Positions 51,744 through 60,842 of a stretch of 64,000 bases of DNA are shown here, piece by piece. The position numbers and the translations under genes were made by a program. The notes under the pieces are model-generated. The model searched no databases, was not told the origin of the DNA, and worked only from the letters and a program-made list of their open reading frames with translations. The DNA is from UBA1309 sp047605645 (GTDB lineage Bacteria > Bacteroidota > Bacteroidia > Bacteroidales > Dysgonomonadaceae). Position 1 is the first letter of the stretch. The number at the start of each line of letters is the position of its first letter. The stretch spans positions 1 to 64,000 of the forward strand of contig JASGFJ010000026.1 of assembly GCA_047605645.1 (NCBI GenBank), read 5' to 3'.

Positions 51744-52763
51744 ATGCTTACTATTGAGAAATTTATCAGGGAAATTCCTAAAGCGGAATTACATCTACAT
51801 ATAGAAGGAAGTTTTGAACCCGAACTCATGTTCCGGATTGCCCAACGAAATAAAATTGATATCAAATACAAATCTGTTGAAGAACTGAAAAAAGCTTATC
51901 AGTTCAATTGTTTGCAGGATTTTCTGGATATATATTATACCGGTGCAAAAGTGTTGATTACCGAGCAGGATTTTTACGATTTAACGATGGCTTATTTTGA
52001 AAAATGCGCCGAAGAGAATATTCTGTTTACGGAAATTATGTTCGACCCGCAAACACATACTCATCGTAATGTTGCATTTTCAACGGTAATTAATGGTATT
52101 CAGAAGGCAAGAGAAGATGCTGAAAATAAGTATGGTATTCAATCGCTCTTAATTATGAGTTATTTGCGTCACTTGTCAGAGGAGGAAGCCTTTATAACAC
52201 TTGAAGAATCATTGCCTTTTAAACATCTTATTTATTCTGTTGGTTTGGATTCTTCCGAAAAAGGAAATCCGCCTTCCAAGTTTAAAAGAGTATTTGCTGC
52301 TTCAATGGAAGCCGGTTACAAAGTGGTGGCTCATGCCGGAGAAGAAGGAACTTCCGATTATGTGTGGGAGGCTTTGGATTTACTTCAGGTTCAGCGTATC
52401 GATCATGGAAACGCATCTTTGCAAGATGAAGCCTTGGTTGAAGAAATAAAGAAGCGTGATTTGGCTCTGACTGTCTGTCCATTATCTAATCTTTCACTTC
52501 GGGTTGTATCAAATCTGAAGGAACATCCGATTCGAAAAATGCTGGACAAAGGTCTCAAACCAACCATCAACTCAGATGATCCAGCTTATTTTGGAGGCTA
52601 TTTGACTGAAAACTATCTACAACTTCAAAAGGCGCTTCATCTTACAAAAACAGAGATTGTGGAGCTGGCAAAAAATGGATTTCGTTACTCTTTTGCATCG
52701 GATATCCAAAAGTGTGCATACTTACAGCAGATAGACGAGTTTGTTGCTAATTTTACCGATTAA
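51744..52763 (+). CDS. add: adenine/adenosine deaminase
   Basis: A 339-residue zinc hydrolase of the adenosine deaminase family. Metal and catalytic residues are all present: H17-x-H19 (HLHIEG), H197 and E200 (HAGEEG), H221 (DHG), D278/D279 (NSDDP). The wording SDDPAYFGGYLTENY and FFDPQTHTHR-like FDPQTHTHR is closer to the adenine deaminase subgroup than to classical adenosine deaminase, so the substrate may be adenine. It acts in purine salvage in the cytoplasm. Its stop codon overlaps the convergent GT9 gene by 4 bp. Confidence 0.88.
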   Translation: MLTIEKFIREIPKAELHLHIEGSFEPELMFRIAQRNKIDIKYKSVEELKKAYQFNCLQDFLDIYYTGAKVLITEQDFYDLTMAYFEKCAEENILFTEIMFDPQTHTHRNVAFSTVINGIQKAREDAENKYGIQSLLIMSYLRHLSEEEAFITLEESLPFKHLIYSVGLDSSEKGNPPSKFKRVFAASMEAGYKVVAHAGEEGTSDYVWEALDLLQVQRIDHGNASLQDEALVEEIKKRDLALTVCPLSNLSLRVVSNLKEHPIRKMLDKGLKPTINSDDPAYFGGYLTENYLQLQKALHLTKTEIVELAKNGFRYSFASDIQKCAYLQQIDEFVANFTD

Positions 52764-53830
52764 CGATTGTCGGCAAATTTTTCGAGCATAGGTTCCAATT
52801 GATTCCAAACCGATTCGGTATCGATTTGCTGGAATTTTTCTTCAAAAGAGAGTGCTTCTTCTTTTGCTGCAAGCGGATTAATATCGGCGAGTTCAATTCC
52901 CTGAAAACGTTCGCAGGAATTAGGAAGCCAAACAGATTTTGGAATAGAAGGGGGAAAAATAGCAAGCCCCGGTACATTCATGGCCTGGGATATATGTCTC
53001 GGGCCTCCTTCATTGCCAAAGAAAAAGCTTGAAAAAGAGTAGAGAGCAAGAAGTTCTCTCAAGTTGTGAGCTTCCAGATTGATGAAAATTCGAGGATTCT
53101 GGTTTAGTGCGTGAAAAATGTCGAATGAATTGGATTTTTCCCTTTCTCCGGCATAATTAAATATCAGTTGAATGTCAGGAAATTTATCCAGCATTCGCCG
53201 TAAGATCTCAACCATTTTTTCTTTCGCCCAGACCTTGTGTTCTAAGCGTGCTGTTACGGCACAAACAATAATAGGGCGCGATAGGTCGAGCCCTGTTGCT
53301 TCCATTTTTCTTCGAAATGCTTGCTTCTCTTCCAAAGTGGTATATAAATTGAAATGCCTGATCATCTCTATTTTATACTTATGATAAAGAGGTTTTAAAA
53401 GCTTCAGCGTATTTGATACCTCATCTTCGTGACCTAATGCCACCCGGTGGTTCTGTATGAACTGGTTGTATGCTTTCTTACGCCCTATTCTTGAAGGTGT
53501 TCTTAAAGAAAACAGGCTGAACCATAGTGTTTTTATTGTGGAGCGTGTGTCGACGATAATGTCGTATTGATTATCGGAAACAATTTTCCATACTTTGGAA
53601 ATGTACTGGAAAAAAGATTTCTGATCTTCATCCGAGAATGTAATAATTTTATCGATATCCGGATGATTTTCAAAAAGAGGTGCAATGTTTTCGTTTAGAA
53701 TATAGTGAATCTCTGCATTGGGAAAACTCTTCTTCAGAGACGAACACAAAACCGAGGAAATTACGGCATCGCCAACTCTTCGGAAACGAATTATAAGGAT
53801 TTTTGATTTTACATTTACAGGATTCTTCAT
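52760..53830 (-). CDS. glycosyltransferase family 9 (heptosyltransferase-like)
   Basis: A 356-residue GT-B glycosyltransferase of the ADP-heptose:LPS heptosyltransferase family. The N-terminal ILIIRFRRVGDAVISS and the C-terminal FFFGNEGGPRHISQAMNVPGLAIF (in part; the GP(x)H nucleotide-sugar loop) are the family marks. It should add a sugar, probably a heptose, to the LPS core on the cytoplasmic side of the inner membrane. It is the first gene of the glycan cluster; 3' overlap of 4 bp with the deaminase gene. Confidence 0.9.
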   Translation of the reverse strand: MKNPVNVKSKILIIRFRRVGDAVISSVLCSSLKKSFPNAEIHYILNENIAPLFENHPDIDKIITFSDEDQKSFFQYISKVWKIVSDNQYDIIVDTRSTIKTLWFSLFSLRTPSRIGRKKAYNQFIQNHRVALGHEDEVSNTLKLLKPLYHKYKIEMIRHFNLYTTLEEKQAFRRKMEATGLDLSRPIIVCAVTARLEHKVWAKEKMVEILRRMLDKFPDIQLIFNYAGEREKSNSFDIFHALNQNPRIFINLEAHNLRELLALYSFSSFFFGNEGGPRHISQAMNVPGLAIFPPSIPKSVWLPNSCERFQGIELADINPLAAKEEALSFEEKFQQIDTESVWNQLEPMLEKFADNR

Positions 53831-53943
53831 TTGAAAGACATTTGTGACATGCTAAAGGTTGTTTGTGACGCAAAGGTAGAAGTTATTATGGATATTGTTT
53901 ACAGATAGTTGTGATTTTAAGAATTAATATTCAATCTTATTCT

Positions 53944-53976
53944 CTTGGACGGATAGATGGAATTGTCGTATATTTG
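53944..53976 (+). promoter_or_regulatory. promoter upstream of leader copy 2
   Basis: CTTG (53944-53947) and TATATTTG (53969-53976, matching TAnnTTTG) with a 21-nt spacer. Transcription should start near 53983, which places the conserved leader (53992-54077) at the very 5' end of the message. Confidence 0.6.
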
Positions 53977-53991
53977 ACTTTCTCAATAACC

Positions 53992-54077
53992 GAATATGGA
54001 ACGAAGCTTGGTCTTATTAAATTGGCCAATGCAATGATTTAAAAATCAGGAAAGTTACATGTCGCCTAACCGTGAAA
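53992..54077 (+). ncRNA. conserved leader element, copy 2
   Basis: An 86-nt element nearly the same as 31040-31126. It begins GAATATGGAACGAAGC, contains the palindrome TGATTTAAAAATCA, then GGAAAGTT and CGCCTAACCGT. It starts about 9 nt after the predicted transcription start and ends 10 nt before the GT2 ATG at 54088. Inside is a 13-codon ORF (53996-54037, MERSLVLLNWPMQ), whose stop falls at the palindrome, as in copy 1. A stem GCTTGG/CCAA-GC can form in this copy. It is probably a cis-acting RNA controlling translation of the glycosyltransferase. Function and family not recognised. Confidence 0.6.
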
Positions 54078-54087
54078 TTTGAATTGT

Positions 54088-54873
54088 ATGAAAATCGCAT
54101 TATTAATTTCTACTTACAATTGGCCACAAGCACTGGGTTTGATTCTTAAGGCTGTTAAAAATCAAACTCGTTTGCCTGATGTGATTTTAATTGCTGATGA
54201 TGGATCCGGGGCAGAGACTCAGTCCCTGATTAAGGCATTTCAAGCTGAAATAAGCGTTCCCATTCAACATGTTTGGCAGGAAGATAAAGGGTTTAGAAAA
54301 GCGAAAATTCTAAATAAGGCGGTGGCTGCAACAGATGCAGATTATATCCTTCAGATAGATGGTGATTGTGTCCCTGAAAGGCATTTTGTAGAGGATCATA
54401 TAAAAAATAGTGAAGAAAACTGTTTTCTGTATGGGGCAAGGGCTTCCATATTACGGGATTTTGTTGCTGAGAGAATTAATACCGGAAAAACAGAATTTAC
54501 TCTTTTTTCAAAGGGACTTAAGAAAAAAGGACGTATACTTCATATCCCGTTTTTTGCGGGATTTTATAAAAAGCACCTCTCTTTCTCTGAAAAATTCAGA
54601 GGATGTAATTTTTCATTCTGGAGGAAAGATTTTCTGAGTGTAAATGGGTATAACGAAGATTTCGAAGGTTGGGGATTGGAAGATTCAGACTTGGCGATCC
54701 GGATGACTAACAATCAGGTGTTTTCCCGTCGTCTTCGTTATTGCGGTATTGTTTTTCATCTCGATCATCCGGTTTCTGCTCAAGATCGTGTTTCTGAGAA
54801 CAATGCAATACAATGCCAGACCATAAAAAATAAGATAAAATGGTGTAAAAATGGGGTTTCCCAATATCTGTAA
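54088..54873 (+). CDS. family 2 glycosyltransferase
   Basis: A 261-residue GT-A glycosyltransferase. The N-terminus ALLISTYNWPQAL and the Asp pair in DADYILQIDGDC give the nucleotide-sugar and metal site. The C-terminal FEGWGLEDSDLAIRM resembles the galactosyltransferase C-terminal domain (Glyco_transf_7C). It should act in LPS-core or O-glycan assembly. The ATG at 54088 is preferred over a TTG at 54079, because its spacing from the leader element equals that in the other copy. Confidence 0.88.
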   Translation: MKIALLISTYNWPQALGLILKAVKNQTRLPDVILIADDGSGAETQSLIKAFQAEISVPIQHVWQEDKGFRKAKILNKAVAATDADYILQIDGDCVPERHFVEDHIKNSEENCFLYGARASILRDFVAERINTGKTEFTLFSKGLKKKGRILHIPFFAGFYKKHLSFSEKFRGCNFSFWRKDFLSVNGYNEDFEGWGLEDSDLAIRMTNNQVFSRRLRYCGIVFHLDHPVSAQDRVSENNAIQCQTIKNKIKWCKNGVSQYL

Positions 54874-55106
54874 AATGTCCCATTTTGTTGTTTAAGATAA
54901 ACTATCCTGCAATTCGTCCTTCTTATATATAAAGCGTGCTGCTCACTCGGTTTCAGTGATTAACAAGGGGCACAGCATTCTCTTTTTCTTATTCTGGGAT
55001 TCCTGCCAATGAAAATATTTGCTTTCTTTTTATCTTCAATTTAAAGATAAAAATGTATCTTTAGGCTTCAATTCTGACTAACTTCTAGAGTTAACACAAA
55101 AATATA

Positions 55107-57062
55107 ATGAAGAGAATATCCCCCATAATTTCTTATTTACTGTCAATCCATTTATTAAACCTTGCTTTCTTTAGCTTTTTCAGACTGTTATTTATATTGT
55201 TCAATCAAGAACAGATTTCGGATTCAGGTTTTAGACTGCTGTTAGAGTCATTTATCCGAGGGGTTCAATACGATAACCTGGTTGCTTCTTATGCTATGGC
55301 AGCCCCTTTACTTATTTGGTTAATAGCTGTTTTTGTTAATCGGTGGAATTATCAAATGGTGAAATTAAACAATTTATATTTCATCTTGGTCAATGCTATT
55401 TTGTTTATGATCAATGCTGCAGATATCCGCTATTTCGGATATTTCTCGGCGCATCTGAATGTCGGCGCTTTTGCCTGGTTCAAATACGGAATGACAACTG
55501 TGGAAATGCTTGTAGAAGATCGCTCCAATTATGTATTTCTGATTGTATACCTCGCTGCAATCATTGGTTTTTCGATAATCGTTTGGGAGCTTGGGAAGAA
55601 AATGAAGAAACGTTGTTCGGAATATTATCCAAAGTTTCCTCCAATGAATACATCCAAAAAAATTGGACTCACTTTGGTTGCATTCGGCTTGTGTTTTACA
55701 GGAATAAGAGGGAGCTTTCAGCGTTATCCCTTGAAAGTGAGTAATTCTTATTTTTCAACAAATTCTTTCTTCAATCAAATACCTTTGAGTCCTCCTTTTT
55801 ATTTGCTTAAAAGTTATAGCTATGGCAAAAGAGCCCGGCATTGTGTTGATCATCTGATGAGTGAGGAGGAAGCATTATCTGTTGCTAAAACGTGCCTGGG
55901 AGCTTCGATATCGTCGGGTGGAAAAGGAGTGGAACGATATCAGTTTGCCACAGAAAAACCGATACGTCCCCATATTGTAGTGGTATTGATGGAATCCATG
56001 TCAAAGGCCAATTTGTCTTTGGAGCATAAGGGCAAATCCCTGACTCCTTTTTTGAATCAAATGAAAGATTCTGCCTATTATTTTGAAAATTTCTATTCTG
56101 CCGGAGTTCACACCAATAGTGGAATTGTTGCGACGCTTTATTCTGTTCCTGCTCAGTTTAATAAACAAATGATGCACGAGACACCTATAGTTCATTATGG
56201 GGGAATGCCGCAGGAACTTCAAAACATAGGCTATCAAACGCTCTTTTTCGTGACGGGTAATCCTCAGTATGATTCCATGAATTCATACCTGCGTGAAAAC
56301 AACGTGGAACGTATCTTTTCCAGTTATGACTATCCTTCAGCCAAAGTCGTGAATAATTTTGGTGTTCAAGATGACTATCTTTTCGAATTTGGGGTCAACA
56401 AGTTGAATGAACTAAACCAAGAAGGGAAGCCTTTTTTTGCAACCTTTCTGACGGTTAGTAATCATGAGCCGATAGTGGTACCTTCAAAATTTAAAAATGT
56501 TGGAGCAAATGCGCGCCAGGATATTATCGCGTTTGCTGATAATTCGATAAAAGAGTTTATGGAGCAAGCAAGAGCGACAAAATGGTTTGAAAATACAATA
56601 TTTGTCTTTTTGGGTGATCATGGAACAAACTCAGGTTGGTCGAATTATGATATGCCACTGGACTACAATCGCATACCGCTTATTATATATTCAAAATTAT
56701 TTAAAGATATGCCGAGAACTTTTTCTCAGTTAGGCGGGCAGATTGATGTATTTCCTACGTTGATGGGATTGATAAATCATTCTTTTGTGAACAAGACTTT
56801 GGGTGTTGATTTGTTGAAAGAGAAACGACCCTGTATGTTTTTTACAAACGATACCCAATTGGGATGTATCAGTGGTTCCAATTTATATATTAGAAATTTG
56901 CTTACAAATAAGGATTGTCTTCTCGGGCTGAATGATGAAAAACCGGTAGATGTATTTCAGCAGTATTCAGATATCGGAAATCAATTGAAAGATTATGCTT
57001 TGTCAATGACAATAGTCGGTAACCTTCCAAGAAAGAAGCTTCGAAATGGAAATAAGCCTTAA
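55107..57062 (+). CDS. LTA synthase/phosphoethanolamine transferase-like sulfatase-fold protein
   Basis: A 651-residue inner-membrane protein: five N-terminal helices (about 1-210), then a large periplasmic alkaline-phosphatase/sulfatase domain. Metal ligand Glu296 (LMESMSK), a Thr336 nucleophile candidate (GVHTNSGIVATLYS) and GDHG further on are present. Proteins of this layout (LtaS, EptA, OpgB) transfer phosphoglycerol or phosphoethanolamine from phospholipids onto glycans or lipid A. In a Gram-negative LPS cluster, phosphoethanolamine transfer is the more likely role. It follows the GT2 gene with a 233-bp gap. Confidence 0.85.
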   Translation: MKRISPIISYLLSIHLLNLAFFSFFRLLFILFNQEQISDSGFRLLLESFIRGVQYDNLVASYAMAAPLLIWLIAVFVNRWNYQMVKLNNLYFILVNAILFMINAADIRYFGYFSAHLNVGAFAWFKYGMTTVEMLVEDRSNYVFLIVYLAAIIGFSIIVWELGKKMKKRCSEYYPKFPPMNTSKKIGLTLVAFGLCFTGIRGSFQRYPLKVSNSYFSTNSFFNQIPLSPPFYLLKSYSYGKRARHCVDHLMSEEEALSVAKTCLGASISSGGKGVERYQFATEKPIRPHIVVVLMESMSKANLSLEHKGKSLTPFLNQMKDSAYYFENFYSAGVHTNSGIVATLYSVPAQFNKQMMHETPIVHYGGMPQELQNIGYQTLFFVTGNPQYDSMNSYLRENNVERIFSSYDYPSAKVVNNFGVQDDYLFEFGVNKLNELNQEGKPFFATFLTVSNHEPIVVPSKFKNVGANARQDIIAFADNSIKEFMEQARATKWFENTIFVFLGDHGTNSGWSNYDMPLDYNRIPLIIYSKLFKDMPRTFSQLGGQIDVFPTLMGLINHSFVNKTLGVDLLKEKRPCMFFTNDTQLGCISGSNLYIRNLLTNKDCLLGLNDEKPVDVFQQYSDIGNQLKDYALSMTIVGNLPRKKLRNGNKP

Positions 57063-57082
57063 CTAAAGAGAAGCTGGGTGAA

Positions 57083-58186
57083 TCAATCGAAATAAACTTT
57101 AAGAATCTTTTCGAAAAATACGGGATATGAAAACTGTTCTTGAAATGCTTTTTGTGCATTTTCTCCCAACCGGATTCTTTTCTCTTTATCCCGGATTAAT
57201 TCGTCAATAGCCGCGCTGAGTTGTTTTGTGTCATTCGGCGGAACTAATATTCCGTTTTCCTGAGAGCTTATTATTTCGGTTTGAGCTCCGTTGTTTGTTG
57301 TTATTACGGCTTTTCCGAGTTGCATAAATTCAATGATGGTCAGGCCAAAGGGTTCCTGCCAAACAGAAGGTAGAACACCGACATCCATTGATTTGATAAT
57401 GGGGTTGACATCGCCTATAAAGCCAGTAAAAGTTATCTTGTCATCTAATTGATAGCTACTCGCCATCTCTTTAAGCTTGCTTGTATACTCAGTTTCTCCT
57501 TTCCCGATGATGAATAAATGAAAATCCTTGTCTGCGATTTTTTTCAGTGATTCCAAAAGTATTTCAATCCCTTTCTCTTTGACAATTCGTCCGACAAATG
57601 CCAGTCGCAATGTATTCTCCGACAGCTGTGAGGTCTCTGTTAACCTTGTATCTGAAATTGTGGATTGATACGGCAGAATGCTGTTGTGTATCACTCTCAT
57701 TCGATCAGCTTCGATCTGAGGGTGAGAACTTAAAAATTCTGATTCGGTAAGATAGGAAACGAAAATAATTTTGTCTATTTCTTTATAAAACCATTTGTAG
57801 AGCGGATTTCTTTTTGCTTTTTTTACCAGATGCCTTGTCATCACAACACGAGGTTTGTTTTTGCTAAATTTGCGTGCAAACAAAGCAACAAAGGCATCTT
57901 TGAATATATGGGTATGTATGATGTCAATCTGTTCCTTATTGATAAGTCTTGTCAGGCGAATAACCGATTTGATATCCAATAGGTTCTTCAGCGAGAAGCG
58001 ATGCCTTTTTGCCGGTAAGCTTTGCAGTTTATCCTCCAGCTCTTTACACTCTCTGTAAACCACCGAAACTCTATATCCGTTGGCTAGGAGTGTTTTTGAT
58101 AGATCAAAAGCGTATTGCTCTCCTCCTCCCCACATCGGGGAAGCAAATATTTGCAGGATATGTTTAGATTCTACCGGATTTCCCAT
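57083..58186 (-). CDS. family 4 glycosyltransferase
   Basis: A 367-residue GT-B glycosyltransferase. The N-terminal FASPMWGGGEQYAFDLSKTL is a Glyco_transf_4 start, and the C-terminal domain (about 190-350) shows LAFVGRIVKEKGIE and the donor-binding EPFGLTIIEFMQLGKAVI. It should add a hexose during surface-glycan synthesis. It begins 3 bp after the deacetylase stop on the same strand, so the two are translationally close. Confidence 0.9.
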   Translation of the reverse strand: MGNPVESKHILQIFASPMWGGGEQYAFDLSKTLLANGYRVSVVYRECKELEDKLQSLPAKRHRFSLKNLLDIKSVIRLTRLINKEQIDIIHTHIFKDAFVALFARKFSKNKPRVVMTRHLVKKAKRNPLYKWFYKEIDKIIFVSYLTESEFLSSHPQIEADRMRVIHNSILPYQSTISDTRLTETSQLSENTLRLAFVGRIVKEKGIEILLESLKKIADKDFHLFIIGKGETEYTSKLKEMASSYQLDDKITFTGFIGDVNPIIKSMDVGVLPSVWQEPFGLTIIEFMQLGKAVITTNNGAQTEIISSQENGILVPPNDTKQLSAAIDELIRDKEKRIRLGENAQKAFQEQFSYPVFFEKILKVYFD

Positions 58187-58189
58187 TCT

Positions 58190-58903
58190 TTATTTTCTAC
58201 CTCTTTTCAATTCGTTTTCAAAGTCTTTCAATGATTCATCATTAAAGATATGTGCCCGTAACAGCGGCTTTCGACCGTTCCAGGGCCAATTATTCAGGCC
58301 TTTACGAGTGCCGAAATCGAATATGTAGTCTGTTTGTTTGAATAAACCTCTTACTCGTTTATCACATGCTCCGAAAGGATAGCAGAAACTGTAAACCGGC
58401 GAGGAGAAGAAATCTTCCAGCATGTTTTTACTTTCATTCAATTCCGATAAAACTTCCTCATCTGACAGATCCCGTAGCCGTTTGTGATGTGCTCCATGAG
58501 AAGAAAACGACACTTGTCCGCTTTCGTGCATTTCTTTCACCTGCTCCCAATTCAATAATTGGTCTTCTTTGCCAATGAGTGCCGTGCTTAAGAAGATTGT
58601 AATTGGAATATTGTGTTTTTTAGCCAATGGAAAAGCATAGGTGTAATTGTCAAGCCATCCGTCGTCCAAGGTAATCAGGACCGACTTTTCAGGCAGAGTT
58701 TTTTTCTGAAAATAGGCCTCTTCCACTTCTTCCAGTCTCAGTGCATGATATCCCTTCTCTTTGATAAGGCAAATCTGCTTCTCAAACATTTCGGGAGAAA
58801 TAAAATATTTACGCTCTTTTTCATCTGTCACTGGCCCAATGTGATGATACATCAGGATGGCGAGCTTACTCTTGGTATGAAAGAATTTCAGAAAATTCAA
58901 CAT
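58190..58903 (-). CDS. polysaccharide deacetylase family protein
   Basis: A 237-residue carbohydrate esterase 4 (NodB) domain protein. Motifs: LMYHHIG near the start, TLDDGWLDNY (catalytic Asp/metal Asp), SHGAHHKRL (the H-x3-H metal pair) and CYPFGAC. It removes N-acetyl or related groups from a sugar, probably during LPS or capsule assembly. No signal peptide was seen, so a cytoplasmic substrate is likely. It is followed by the GT4 gene. Confidence 0.87.
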   Translation of the reverse strand: MLNFLKFFHTKSKLAILMYHHIGPVTDEKERKYFISPEMFEKQICLIKEKGYHALRLEEVEEAYFQKKTLPEKSVLITLDDGWLDNYTYAFPLAKKHNIPITIFLSTALIGKEDQLLNWEQVKEMHESGQVSFSSHGAHHKRLRDLSDEEVLSELNESKNMLEDFFSSPVYSFCYPFGACDKRVRGLFKQTDYIFDFGTRKGLNNWPWNGRKPLLRAHIFNDESLKDFENELKRGRK

Positions 58904-58977
58904 GCTAATTTTATCTAGTCAGAGGCTGTAAATTTCTTGAAAAAGATTACTTTTGCCTCACTTTAAAGTGCAAAGAT

Positions 58978-59742
58978 ATGAATTTATCCGTAGGAATTAT
59001 TACGTATAACGAAGCGAACGATTTACCCAGAACATTACAAGCTGTCAAAGATATAGCCGACGAGATTGTTATTGTGGATAGCGGAAGCACGGATGAAACT
59101 CCGGAAATTGCATCTTCATTCGGTGCACGGTTTTATGTGGAAGAATGGAAGGGATTTGGGATGCAGAAGAATTCTGTTATCGAAAAATGTAAGGGTAAAT
59201 GGATTTTGCTTATTGATGCCGATGAAGAAATATCTCCTGCATTGAGAGAGGAAATCAGGCAAATTACAGTGCAGGAACAAACTCCTTTTAATGTCTACAA
59301 GCTCCGATTTCTTACTTTTTGTTTCGGAAAAGGCATTAAACACGGAGGATGGAGCGGTTTTTTCCGGGTTCGTTTATTCCGAAATGGCTCCGGAAAATAC
59401 AACGATAACCGAGTGCATGAAAATTTTATAACCACAGAAGCTATTGGTGCAATCCATAAAAATATAAATCACTACACGTATATCGATCTGGGGGATTATC
59501 TTCAGAAGTTCAATCATTACACTTCACAGTCGGCTGAAATGTATTATCAGCGGGGCAAGAAGAAATCTTTTCCAATGATAATTCTGAGTGCAGGTTTTTA
59601 CTTTCTCAAAAGTTATATTTGGAATCTCGGTTTTCTGGATGGTTACGAAGGATATCTTCTTTCTAAATTAGGAGCTTTGGTGGTACTGATTAAATACAGT
59701 AAACTGAGAGAATTAAATCAGCGAAGCGTAAACCGAAAGTAA
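58978..59742 (+). CDS. WaaE/KdtX-like family 2 glycosyltransferase
   Basis: A 254-residue GT-A glycosyltransferase. The start VGIITYNEANDLPRTL, the IVDSGSTDETPEIA block and WILLIDADEEISP are the signature of the LPS-core beta-1,4-glucosyltransferase group (WaaE/KdtX). It should add glucose to the inner core. The gene overlaps the end of the convergent GT4 gene by 30 bp. Confidence 0.9.
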   Translation: MNLSVGIITYNEANDLPRTLQAVKDIADEIVIVDSGSTDETPEIASSFGARFYVEEWKGFGMQKNSVIEKCKGKWILLIDADEEISPALREEIRQITVQEQTPFNVYKLRFLTFCFGKGIKHGGWSGFFRVRLFRNGSGKYNDNRVHENFITTEAIGAIHKNINHYTYIDLGDYLQKFNHYTSQSAEMYYQRGKKKSFPMIILSAGFYFLKSYIWNLGFLDGYEGYLLSKLGALVVLIKYSKLRELNQRSVNRK

Positions 59743-60840
59743 ATCATCGGCAATCTTCTCATCGGAGAATTTTTTCACATATTCCCGTCCTTGTTCCGAC
59801 ATGAGTTGTGCCTGCTCCGGATTATTCCAGATCTTTTCTATCTTTTCGGACAACTCCTGTGCATTTTCCGGATGGACATATAGCGAATGCTTGCCCCCGG
59901 CTTCTTCCAGGCAGGAACCTGTAGCTGCAATCACGGGAATTCCCTGTGACATCGCTTCTATGATTGGGATTCCAAAGCCTTCGAAAAAAGAAGGGTAAAC
60001 AAATATCTTAGCTTGTGAATAGAATGCGGGTAAGTCTTCAAACGGTATTTGGTTGAATAGCTGTACCCGGTGTTGCATATTGTTGTCCCGAATAAATTCT
60101 TCTACTTCATCCTGATAAACTGTGCGCTTTCCAACTGCCACAAGACGAATATTCTCAGGAAGGGACTTTAATGCTTTTACGACCAATAACAGGTTTTTTC
60201 GCGATTCGATAGTCCCGACATACAATAGATATTCAGCAGGTAAGGTGTATTTTATGCGAACTTCTTCTCTTTTTTTATTTTCCACTTCTTTGCTGAATAC
60301 GGGATGGCATCCTTGATAGACTACCTCAATTTTATTTTCCGGAATTGAGAAGAAATTGACAATATCCCGTTTGGTAGATTCGCTGATGGCGATAATTTTA
60401 TCAGCCTGACGGCAAGCGTATCGAAATTTCAATTTGTAAATAAAACGGTCGATGGGATGATAGTATTGCGGAAACCTTAGAAAAATAAGGTCGTGAATTG
60501 TTACGACTGATTTTATGCCCGTTCGACCTATGCCTATGGGAATTTCGTTGCTTAGTCCGTGAAAAATTTCAATTTGTTCGCGCTGTAAATCTCTCCTTTG
60601 AAAAGTGAGTCGCCATAGTGCGGAAAGTCTTTTTTTTAGAAAGGTTTCAGGAAAACGGAAGGAAACTGATGCCTGAGACAAGAGTTTGTTCAGGCGTGGA
60701 TTTTTTTTCTTCTTGGGTGCAAATAGCACATAAGAATTCTCCGGATGAAATTCAGACATGATTTCTACCACATACCGGCTGTAGTTTCCTAAACCGGTAT
60801 TGTTCTGGATAGCTCGTTTTCCGTCAAATCCTATTCTCAT
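59713..60840 (-). CDS. family 4 glycosyltransferase (mannosyltransferase-like)
   Basis: A 375-residue GT-B glycosyltransferase of the GT4 mannosyl-/WbaZ-like group. The DGKRAIQNNTGLGNYSRY start, LLYVGTIESRKN, and the C-terminal PSFFEGFGIPIIEAMSQGIPV (in part) are typical. It should transfer mannose or a similar hexose in core or O-glycan synthesis. It begins 2 bp after the WaaP-like kinase stop, and overlaps the convergent WaaE-like gene by 30 bp at its end. Confidence 0.9.
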   Translation of the reverse strand: MRIGFDGKRAIQNNTGLGNYSRYVVEIMSEFHPENSYVLFAPKKKKNPRLNKLLSQASVSFRFPETFLKKRLSALWRLTFQRRDLQREQIEIFHGLSNEIPIGIGRTGIKSVVTIHDLIFLRFPQYYHPIDRFIYKLKFRYACRQADKIIAISESTKRDIVNFFSIPENKIEVVYQGCHPVFSKEVENKKREEVRIKYTLPAEYLLYVGTIESRKNLLLVVKALKSLPENIRLVAVGKRTVYQDEVEEFIRDNNMQHRVQLFNQIPFEDLPAFYSQAKIFVYPSFFEGFGIPIIEAMSQGIPVIAATGSCLEEAGGKHSLYVHPENAQELSEKIEKIWNNPEQAQLMSEQGREYVKKFSDEKIADDLLSVYASLI

Positions 60841-60842
60841 GG

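Noticed and set aside
54873..55106. Possible further leader or small gene before the LTA synthase-like gene
   Set aside because: No copy of the conserved leader, no palindrome and no open frame with a signature were found.
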